A DNA stretch of 64,000 nucleotides, taken from Mantis religiosa (taxonomy: Eukaryota > Arthropoda > Insecta > Mantodea > Mantidae). The position numbers and the translations under genes were made by a program. Under the pieces are notes generated by a model. It was not told the origin of the DNA and ran no database searches. It was given only the letters and a program-made list of their open reading frames with translations. Below, in pieces: positions 54,770 through 64,000 of this stretch (its first letter is position 1; each line of letters opens with the position of its first letter). The DNA is taken from contig CM060958.1 of the NCBI GenBank assembly GCA_030765055.1, positions 111,669,627-111,733,626 of the forward strand, given 5' to 3'.

Positions 54770-57230
54770 AGCACGAGCCGCGCCTGCAAACAGGTATAAT
54801 AATTACTACATTAATTGAACAATTAAGACTATACTTACAAAGTGTTTGACGTGTTCTTATAAGTACCTCGGATATAATTAGAGCTCGGATTTTTGCATAG
54901 TTATTTTCATGTTTTATTCCTTGCTGCTTAAACATATGCACGTAAGCAATAAGTTTATTCCACTTTGTAAAGAGTTAATAGTGCATATAAATGTGTATTT
55001 AAAGTGTTAGTGCATATTTAGCTAATTCGTACATATTTATGCATATATTTTACCTTTTCAGCAATGATTCGTACAAATATTTTGCCCCGTTACTTTAAGA
55101 AAACGATACGACGAAATTTCTCTTTTACTGCCCTGTTTGTGTAGGATTTAGCTATCATGTTTGTAAATTTATAAAATGTCACCTAAAAATGAGAACTTAG
55201 CTATCAACAATGAGTTCTTCCTGATATAAAAATATGCCGCTCAACAACTAAATAACGTTCAACAATCATGTGGTAAATATTTGTAGTGCGGTGCAGCCAC
55301 TGTATCAAAAGTTTGATATGGTTTGTGCTAATATTGCAAACGAAGTCTTCTACCGCCACATCTCCAAGAATTAATGTCATTTTCACTCAACTTTTAAACT
55401 CTTACTAATGTGTTACTAATAGTAATTTCTGAAGTGTGAGCAGTAGGAATGGGAATATTAAATGCCGCAGGAGAAGAGCATTGGTTTGATGGAAACTGAA
55501 GAATGGATTGATGGAACAAATAGAAATATGTTGCTGTGCAACTGTGTTAAAACATTTTTATTTTTTGTATTTTCATAATATTTTAAAAATTAGTTGGATT
55601 TTCGAATTAGTAACTGTTGGTTTTATTTAACTACAATAAACCCATATTACTTTTATACCATTGTTAAATGTGTCCTGTAACAACAAAATCATAGATTACC
55701 CATCATCTACGAACAGTTGCTCATAGAAATATAAAAAACATTTTAAGTGATGATAAAATCGTTTCTTCCTTAAAACTGTGAAGCATATTTAATTGTTTAT
55801 TGCAATAAACACGAATAACACTAAAATAGACTGAAATACGGACTAATAAATAGTTATTTATGGTAGAAGTGGAAAAAGAGAATAAAATTACTGTGAACAC
55901 GAGTGGTATATAGAATTTTTAGACAGTACTGAATATTTATAGATAAAGTGTAGATAAGAAAGTTTGTTTTAACTATTACGGAGATCTGAAGCTTAACGTG
56001 TTGCGATGTTCAATTATTGTCTTGCTTAACATCAGTGTTAGCAACATGACGAAACATTCTATATAAAACCTTACATAAAGAAGGCAGTGAAACTAATAAA
56101 ACGAAAATAATGTAATAACCCTTTAAAACCTTCACAAACAACATTTTAAATTATTAACGGGTTGTAAGTTTCACTAAACCTACTGTTCCTTAGAGGAAAT
56201 TGTGATGTTTATAGTGCAATTACTGCAATTTGAAATACTTAATCCTTGTGTAGAGGAAGTAGCAATTTAAGTTTAGTTACACTCTTTGTTACAGACTCAT
56301 TGTTTGAATCTGAAAGAGTCTGTGAAGCAATTTTCTTCTTGTTTTCGATGGAATTTTCTACATAGCCTTCGGTAACGGTAGATGATCTTCAACCACCTTG
56401 GAGTTTAATTGTATTCAAATCTGCATCCGAATCTGCCAGAAAGGAAGCAGAGGTTCTTCCGAAGCAATGTCCACTATAAAAATCATAATCGGGAAATTCT
56501 AACAATTTTGCAACAGGCATTTTCCCAAATGTATTTATCCAACTGGTTGAATGATACCGTAGCCTACGATCGATATGAACAGGGCCTAGCTGATTAAGCC
56601 ATTAGTTGCATTGCACAAGGAATTAAAGTTACCTACATTGCAGTGTAAAAATGTTTTTAACATTGCATGGCAGAATTATCTTCTTTAAACACTACTCAGA
56701 GATATCCAAAGCCGGGCTGTTAACGTCGCTGGTCTAAAAAAATTAATTAGTGTCTTTGTTTAAGAATTAACTATTTATTTACTTGAAGATTAATAATAAA
56801 TGGAGAAAGATAATTATGTACTTTATTTTAAATGCATATTATAAAGTTTTAGAATGTATTTAGTAGATTGTTAGTGCACAGATGCACGCATACATTCATA
56901 CCTCGTAGTGCATATAAATCTGAGCTCTATTGTTTCAGCGATTCCGTTTTATATCATTAACGGTTGGCAAAACTGACCTTGAATGGCGTTCTTCAGCCTT
57001 GGAAATGAAAAGGGGCCATATACGGTTAATATGGTGGCTGGGACAACTTATCATTTTTTTTCTCCCACAGAACTGCCACAATTCTGATCAAATTCTGCTA
57101 ATCCAACAATTTTCCAAAACCATATTCTCTATTTTCACATTGTCGCAAGTAATTGATGTGAGAGGCCGTCCAGAGCGGTCGTCGTTTTCAAAAAAAATTT
57201 CTCGACCCCTTTTTGAAACTTTCTTCCACT
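54770..57230. other. No recognised feature (2.5 kb)
   Basis: AT-rich, no known repeat or open frame of note. The longest repeat-free stretch in the second half of the window. Confidence 0.5.
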
Positions 57231-57238
57231 CGTAAACC

Positions 57239-57240
<2 letters not shown>

Positions 57241-57321
<81 letters not shown>

Positions 57322-57538
57322 TACGTCCTTCAACGTTGTCATATCGGACGATGGATGGAATGGGCGAAATGGTGTTCAAATAAGCCCATAGAGCTTAGAG
57401 TTACCCGACATTCGTCTTTCAGGATAAGGGATAACCCCGGAAAAAACCTTATCCTGGTAACTCACCCTGACCGAGATTCGAACTCGGGACCTCTTGAACG
57501 TGAGGCAGAAATTCTACCACCCCGCTACCGAGGCGGGC
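57241..57538 (-). mobile_element. SINE-A, full length, with (GT)n tail
   Basis: Minus strand head gcccgcctcggtagcggggt, B box, body and cgtccgatatgacaacgttg, then gacgtaaattta and about 75 bp of CA (GT on the plus strand). Imperfect duplication cgtaaacctt / cgtaaactctt on both sides. Confidence 0.92.
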
Positions 57539-57550
57539 ACGTAAACTCTT

Positions 57551-59142
57551 GTCTTACTCATGGTAGATTACCAAAAAGCCACAGTCAACATCTCAAATGC
57601 TGCACTTCCTTCCATTTTTCAAGCAAAATGTAATTCAAAATTAATAAAAAATTCGCCAAGCACATAACTGTTTCACCTGTAACAGTAAACAAAGTATTCA
57701 AAGTACCTTAACATTCAGAAATATATTAAAAACCTGTATACTAACATTGTTTTTAAAATCGGATGTATAAAATTCCCCTTTATTTTCCCAACACAACCGG
57801 TAAATTTCATTTATCATTAAAATATCTTAAACATATGTATTTAAATCACAATCACTTGAACGGTTTTTGAGAAAATAAACGTTTTTAAAAATGTTTCACA
57901 TAAACGGTAGAGTGGAACGAAATATTTTCTTAAAAATCGTCGTATGACATCCTTGAAAGATGCTGAGATGAGAAAATGCAAATACTATTGATACAAATTG
58001 GGAGGTTCACTGTATTTAGTGTATAACGCATTCCGATGAACTTCAAAATACCACTCGTCAAGAAATTCTTGCCATTAATGCGGACTGTAGTGGGACATAT
58101 CCTAAACAGAAGCCAGAAATTCTTGAACACCAACATCTCCTTTTCAGCTTTATGTAGGAAATGTAAGTAATTTACTTTTCATTTTAAGTGCTCATTTTGT
58201 GTGCTGGATATAGCTTACGTGACAACCCTACTTGTTTGGCTAGAAAGCTGAAATTAATTGCGTGGACTATTTCCACATATGACGTCATCCTATATTGATC
58301 GTATTAAAGTTGACAAATGAGGTTTGTGAAATCATACACAACAGCGATAGCTATTTTGTTATCGTACCCTCAGACACGATAACACATTCTGCATGTTTAC
58401 GCCAAAGGATCTCACGAATCGTCGACTGTTAGCGCGACTTTCAAATGTCAAAGTGGCTGAAAGATTTGTATGCGTTAACTTTTGAGGTTAAGTTTTCTTG
58501 TTGCGCCGATGTGATTTAGAGATTCAAATAACTTTCTTTATGCTTTCTATTTTTACCCCGTGAAATACTCTCTACAAATGCAACTCGTGGTTTTGAACTG
58601 AATTTTGCAAAATTACTGAACTGCACTGGGCCTTTGCCAAACGTTCACAAATGTTTCTACGATGTAACGTTTGCATAAATGTATAACTTTAGAAATTTAC
58701 TGCTATAATAGTCAGTAACATTAATTTAGCAATTATTGGCTGATCTTTAAGATTCTGATCAAAGAAAGAGGAAATAATTTCAAAACTTATAAATTGGTTT
58801 TAATAAAAACTATTCTGTTGCTGATATTGCGTTTCTAGTACACACACAAAGGTGCTAAAGAGCAAGTTTAAATTTTGAAATTTGGTTACAATGAGCATAT
58901 TTTATTTTTAAAAAAGCGCCAATTAATGAAAGGCGTCGTAATTTTACAAGTTCATAAATTTATCTTCTGTATTTTGGACCTAACTCGAAAAATGGAGCAG
59001 GATGTGGAAAAACTAATCTTATATTAATAGAATAACATACACTTGTGGATATAATTAAGAGAGTTCAATGCGCTAATAAGCGACGTCAGAGGCAGAAAGA
59101 AATGTATTTTCAAAACAGTTCACAATGTCTTGTTTTCCTTTT
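57551..59142. other. No recognised feature
   Basis: AT-rich. No repeats or coding patterns placed. Confidence 0.5.
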
Positions 59143-59144
59143 TA

Positions 59145-60419
59145 CAGGGTGGTCTCAAAAGTTTCCAACCTCAACTTGAAGCTGGCAGCACTCATAAATA
59201 AAAAAGCTAGTGAATTTTATTGTTCATCATTTGACAGTCACTCACCAAAGTTTTAGCTATTTTGGACGCTCAGTTGTGTAACAGTCGTTTGAATGAGTTG
59301 ATACGAGTGGTATTTTATGAAAATGAACAAAATGGTGTATTGAGATATCATTAAATATCAACTCATTCAACTTGTTTTTGAAAGGCAATACCCTACGCAA
59401 ATCAAAGATGAATTGGATTCTGTGTATGGGGACCCTGCACCATCATTTATAGCAGTGACATTTTGGACAGCTGAATTTAAACGTGGCCGTAAAGAGCTTG
59501 GGAGACGAACGTTCGGGACGTCCAAAAACTGCCACTACCGACAACATCGCCAAAGTTCACCAAATGGTGCTCGACGACCGCCGAATTGAAGTGAGAGAGA
59601 TAACAGAGGCAATGAAAATGTCAAAAGAACGTGTTTGTCACATTAAATCAACATTTAGATATGACAAAGCTGTCCGCGCGTTGGACGATGCGTTTGCTCA
59701 CGTTAGACCAAAAAAGTGTTCGTTTGAACATTTCCAACGTTCTGTTGGCGCAGTTTAAGCGTAATAAATCCGAGTTTTGGCCCCGATTAATTACTGTAGA
59801 TAAAACATGGATACACCATTATACGTCCGAAACAAAAATATAGTCCAACAGTGGACTGCAAAGGGAAAACCGGACCAAAATTTTTTTTTTCTTCTGGGAA
59901 AGTGATAACTTTCTTGGGATGGTCATAGATTTATTTAAATCGACTATGTTTAAAAAAGAAACACCATTACAGAAGCATACTACGTATCAATACTTTACAA
60001 GATGAAGGAAGAACTGGCAGAAAAACGGCCACATTTGCAGAAAAAGAAAATCCCATTTCACCAAGACAACGCACCGTCTCACACCCCAGAGGTTGCAATG
60101 GCGAAAATCCACGAATTACGGTTTGAGTTTCTTGACCATTCGCCTTACTCACCAGATCTATCCCCAAGCGACTTCTTTGTCTTCCATCATTTGAAAATTG
60201 CGCTCGGATGACAGGAATTTTCATCAAATGAAGAAGCAATCACCTTCGTGAACAATTATTTTGCAGAGAAAAACGCCGAGTACTATTTGGATGGGTTACA
60301 GAGTAGGGAGCATCGCTGGGAAAAGTGTGTAACGCTACAAGGAGACTACGTTGAAAAGAAAACACATCTGAAAAAATTTATTATATCTTTATTAGATCGA
60401 AAACTTCAGACCATCCTCG
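59145..60419 (+). mobile_element. Mauritiana-type mariner, full length
   Basis: 1,275 bp between TA dinucleotides (59143-59144 and 60420-60421). Left end cagggtggtctcaaaagttt, right end reversed cgaggatggtctgaagtttt. Same family as the 25.6-kb copy. Confidence 0.92.
59320..60360 (+). pseudogene. Mariner transposase, several frameshifts
   Basis: Coding opens MNKMVY, meets a stop, then has QIKDELDSVYGDPAPSFI, KSLGDERSGRPKTATTDN, VREITEAMKMSKERVCHI, a shifted ALDDAFAHVRPKK, and the catalytic part: FWPRLITVDKTWIHHYTSE (first aspartate, DE changed to DK), FHQDNAPSHTPEVAMAK (second) and PYSPDLSPSDFFVFHHLK (third) with 34 residues between the last two. C-terminus NYFAEKNAEYYLDGLQSREH in another frame. 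Confidence 0.9.
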
Positions 60420-60479
60420 TAGAACATACAAATGCTAATTTCTTCGGTTGGTCAGAAATTAATTACTACCGATAACTAC

Positions 60480-60784
60480 TTGTTCGTAATTCAGTCGTTC
60501 ATTGATAAGGAACTATACTTCACTAAAGTGATTCTCTTATTTCATACGAAATAATGCTTTTAAAAATTCATGTAATTAATTGTGGCATTATTAGTTTAAT
60601 ATCTGAGTTTCATTTCTTGCGGCAGCGTTTGGCATTTAATTTCTTTTCGTTTATTGCTATCACTCAAAGTACTTGTAAAAATGTGAAATTAAACAATTTT
60701 CGTCAATAGGTGGCAACTGACTATGCTAACTATCCATTAAGAGACAAACACCTGATATTGGTATGCAAAGGAACTTTTTTCCCT
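60480..60784. other. No recognised feature
   Basis: AT-rich, nothing placed. Confidence 0.45.
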
Positions 60785-60964
60785 CAATTTTACGTCCTCC
60801 ATCGGGGTGAAATGATGTTCAAATGAGTCCAGGGTCCACAGAGCTTAGAGTTACTAAACATTGATCTTTCAGAATAAGGAAAACCCCTTATCCAGACAAC
60901 CCACCCTGGCCGAGATTCGAACTTGGGACCTCTTGAACGTGAGACAGACACGCTACCCAGGCGG
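60785..60964 (-). mobile_element. SINE-A, diverged
   Basis: Minus strand tccgcctgggtagcgtgtct, B box aagttcgaatctcggccag, then the body to ggaggacgtaaaattgaggg, with small internal deletions. Confidence 0.88.
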
Positions 60965-61968
60965 AAATAACGAACCTTAAATTGTGTACTGATCTCGAAT
61001 AATTAGATATTGCAATGTTCCAGAATTGTAGTAATTAAGATGTGAATATATCTTTGATACGAGAGGGGCGAACTCTATAATTTTCATACGAGCTTCTTAA
61101 TCGCCAATTTAGTAAAGTTTCATATGACTATGTTCGACCATGTGTCTCATTTTAAAATATATTATTTTTAATATTCTACGTTACCCTAGTCAGTAAGTGC
61201 ACTGACCTTACCTAACCAGTAGTGTAACAGCTGGCAGAGGTGTGACGTGAAGTACTGATTTTATTCCAACCGTTGATTCCTGGTAGCGTCACGAGATGCG
61301 CACAGACGTAAAAGTAACAATAACTACATTTGGATCTTCTGATTGGTAGAAATCTATTTGAAAATATATTTGTAAACACGTTATATACTTAACTGGAGAT
61401 TGAGAATACAAAAGTTTCTGTTCTTCGGCAGCAAAAATATACGATTGCGGCATGGTAACTGGTGATTATCATTCGGAAGAATGCGAGTTGATCCTAGTCG
61501 AATGAGCACTTACTTAGGTTTGGCCATGGTTTCTTTTTGACATAGGGGAGTCCTGAGGTGGCTTCTTTATCCTTTGGATTCCTTTATTTTTTGCCCAATT
61601 CACTTTCTTGTCCTTTCTTAGGTTTGATTGTAGACGCTGTACTACCGGCGTATGCGGACAAATGGTAGAGGTGCGTGCGTTCTGTGAACCTGTGAACCCC
61701 TGGACCCACAGGATTACAAGCTTTTCACTATTAGGGACGCTCTGGGGGGAGGTGACGAGCTCGCAATATATTTCTGTTTAATCGTTCTCTTGGTATGACC
61801 ATTCAGAAAAAATGTAAATAACTCTTTCTCATTTGAGAAGATAAGTATTTTAAAATTTAAATAAATAAAAGTATGGCGAATGCCTAACGAATCTAGGATC
61901 CATCTATTTCTTAGACCAAGAACCAGAAATGCGACAAGATTACGCCAAGTGAATGATAGCTGTACATT
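60965..61968. other. No recognised feature
   Basis: No repeat or gene recognised. Confidence 0.45.
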
Positions 61969-61982
61969 TGTCTCTATGCCTG

Positions 61983-62254
61983 CGTGCTAGATCGGCAGGC
62001 GGACCCACCGAGGTCAGATTTGCAGCCTTCACCTTTTGGTATTGGCGCGCGTAAGCGGCGTATCCACTTCCATCCCGTCTTGAGTCCTTGGAGCAGATGG
62101 GGGGCTTGTTAGTCTCTAGGCCTTGCCCTATGGAAAGCCCCACGGAGGACGCCGGGCGCCCTTTTGGGACAGCTCGGATACTCCCTGGTTGAAAGGGGCC
62201 GGGTCTTGGTCCTACGGGTCCAGGACTGATGGGAGTAGAACCTCTGGACTCAAC
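61983..62254 (+). mobile_element. Repeat E, copy 3, 5'-truncated
   Basis: Begins at cgtgctagatcggcaggcgg and ends gggagtagaacctctggac. Exact 14-bp duplication tgtctctatgcctg at 61969-61982 and 62255-62268. 5' truncation with a duplication shows LINE-type retroposition of this family. It has no A tail. Confidence 0.88.
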
Positions 62255-62269
62255 TGTCTCTATGCCTGA

Positions 62270-62683
62270 CAGGAAGGTGACAGCTTCGACATGTTTCTGC
62301 AGAGGCCTTAGTGTCAGGCAACTTCTTCTTCTTTGCTTGCCAGATACATATTCTACCGGCATTCATCTATGGATAGATGGCAGAGCATAACCGATTACTA
62401 TCTATTTTCGTGTGCCCTGTTGTTTTTAAACTTAAGTTGAAATTGAGTTGTATTAAATATCCAGTCTGTGTTTACTTTAATAACCAAGCGTAACCATGAA
62501 CATTTTCCATTAAACTAGCACCTCCAGAATGTGGACTACAGACGTTACCGTAGGTAATTAGGTAAGCTGTAAGTTATTCAGTTTGATAACTGTTTCATTA
62601 GCTGCACATCTGCAATAGTGAAACGATAAACAGCAATTAAAGGAATAATATAATATGGTACTATCTATCTACCTGCTGTCGTA
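62270..62683. other. No recognised feature
   Basis: Nothing placed. Confidence 0.45.
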
Positions 62684-63707
62684 CATGGCAGAGCGTTGAG
62701 GTGCATTGACCTCCAATGACACAGTGCTGCATTCTTTTGTTAACTTGTTTACTAGAAGAACAAAATTTTAGTAGCTTTGCGTACAGTAAGTGACAAAACA
62801 CAAATCAGCCAATTAATTATTACACAGAAATGTAAATTACCGTTGCAGCACTTGTTTTGTCGCTTCACACAAAGGGATTTTAATTCCCTCTTCTTTCTCC
62901 TTGTCACAATATTCAGTCATGTTGTATATGATTTCTCGCGCCTTCCGATTTATGACACGTTGCTGTGATTACATCTGAACAGAGTGTACATGTCTCGCTG
63001 TGTATGTGCGATAGGCTTGCGTAAACAACTGTTGTTACCTATTTTCCTATATGCTTCCACCTTTGTTCTTGTAGCACCTATTAGTTGCCGTAACTTTTAA
63101 ACTGTTTTTGTCTTTTTATTCTGAACTGCAACTGTTTCCTACCCTATAGCATCCTCAGTGAACGCTATTTGTAAATTATTGTTAATTTTTTAGTAATTTA
63201 TGAATTTAAGTTAGTGTTTTATAGCCCATTTTCATCAGAAACACTCTGAAAGACTTCCTAAAAGGGTTTGAGTGGTTTTTATATTACCCTTCATACAATT
63301 TTTCCTAAGAATTTGAAAGCTCCCTTTATACAGTATGCGAAGTAGAGATTTAAACGGACAGTTGAAAATACAGTTAATCAGTGAAAAAATCTGAAAACAG
63401 CTTAAGTCAAAACTTGGCGCGTCCTATTAAAAATGTCGAATGAATTTATTCCTCTATTTTATGATAACGTGCAAGGCATCCCTTTGTATCAAGCGACAAA
63501 CGGGCAGTTGCAATGGTAATTTAAATTTTGTTGTAATAATTAATTAGCTAGCATTTCATATCACACTCGCACCTCCCAAGTGCTCTTTTGGTGTTTCGTC
63601 ACTTACTGTTCGCCAGGTTACTAATATTTCGCTCGTCTATTAACAAGATAACAAGAGAATTGCATGCTGAGTCAATGAAGGTGAATATGTCTCAACGCTC
63701 TGCCATG
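62684..63707. mobile_element. Non-coding DNA transposon with ~140-bp inverted ends
   Basis: Both ends read catggcagagcgttgag inward and are preceded by TA (62682-62683, 63708-63709). Similarity goes on for about 140 bp with gaps: ttgttaacttgtt against ttgttatcttgtt, and acagtaagtgacaaaacac against acagtaagtgacgaaacac. The ~740-bp centre has no ORF of note. TA target and long ends suggest a MITE of the Tc1/mariner group. The autonomous partner is unknown. Confidence 0.85.
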
Positions 63708-63756
63708 TAGTACAATATTTCTGTTTGTGATTTTCCTTTGTTGAAAGGTAATATAG

Positions 63757-64000
63757 TGCGATCCATATAAACCTGAACCACTTCAATAGGCCCTAACTTT
63801 TGAACCAATAATACGACACACTACTTTGAGAGAATATAATACACAAATGGAAGATTACGTAACACTATTTACATCTCAGATAAAATGTTGGAAGTGTCCT
63901 CCACCAGCATCTATGCATGTTTGTACTCGTCTCACCAATTTCTCTGAAGTTTTACGGAGGGTATCCACGACAATGTTACTTATTTCGGTTCGAATGAATT
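63757..64000 (-). mobile_element. 3' end of a Tc1/mariner-group element, cut by the window edge
   Basis: Minus-strand coding ends with EISNIVVDTLRKTSEKLVRR, VQTCIDAGGGHFQHFI and a TGA at 63876-63878. The RVQxCIDAxGGHFQHxL ending is typical of insect DDE transposases of the Tc1/mariner group. The untranslated part continues to about 63757 (aagtggttcaggtttatatg on the minus strand). Confidence 0.72.

Noticed and set aside
57088..57379. His/Thr-repeat ORFs
   Set aside because: Translation of the GT tail of a SINE-A.
61940..62362. 140-codon minus-strand ORF
   Set aside because: Runs across repeat E and its two target duplications. Not conserved in the other E copies.

Overview
The window looks like intergenic, repeat-saturated DNA from an animal nuclear genome, most likely an arthropod and probably an insect. 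The evidence is DD34D mariners, Tc1, hAT, Penelope-like, R1-, I- and Jockey-type LINEs, gypsy-type LTR elements and four tRNA-headed short repeat families. No intact host gene was recognised. A hemimetabolous insect with a large genome fits the repeat style, but that is inference. Several calls below rest on remembered family signatures, not on database searches.

Layout. 1-2.8 kb: a tandem array of a tRNA-headed ~315-bp unit (family D), invaded by a MITE (F), which was itself invaded by a gypsy-type LTR, then a SINE (A) carrying a Tigger-like DNA transposon that holds another SINE (C). 5.2 kb: solo LTR. 7.4-10 kb: SINE-A, a LINE tail and a second MITE F copy. 10.36-12.59 kb: a compact LTR retrotransposon with near-identical LTRs and a fused gag/RNase H/integrase ORF. 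12.9-18.3 kb: decayed DDE transposases, mariners and a Penelope-like endonuclease. 18.4-20.4 kb: direct and inverted family D copies with SINE-B. 21-24.8 kb: R1-type LINE flanked on both sides by AC repeats. 24.9-31 kb: a stack of nested insertions (Jockey fragment, mariner holding SINE-C, LINE remnant holding a gypsy element that holds repeat E, SINE-A, and a SINE-B/gypsy chimera). 31.2-33.6 kb: R1-type LINE with an open 615-codon frame and a ~350-bp TTTA tail. 33.9-38.6 kb: near full-length Jockey-type LINE. 39.4 kb: repeat E. 41-52.8 kb: transposase and LINE debris, a solo LTR, SINE-A and -B copies and microsatellites. 53.2-54.8 kb: Tc1-like element with an IR/DR end structure. 59.1-60.4 kb: second mauritiana-like mariner. 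62.7-63.7 kb: non-coding element with ~140-bp inverted ends. The window ends in another transposase.

How the parts relate. The LINEs are the likely source of the reverse transcription that moved the SINEs and repeat E, shown by target duplications, 5' truncation and simple-sequence tails. The gypsy-type LTRs all sit at ATAT sites. Several insertions can be ordered because one copy of a repeat keeps the empty site that another copy has filled. The longest stretches with no recognised repeat (2.8-5.2, 54.8-57.2 and 57.6-59.1 kb) are the best places to look for unique host sequence.
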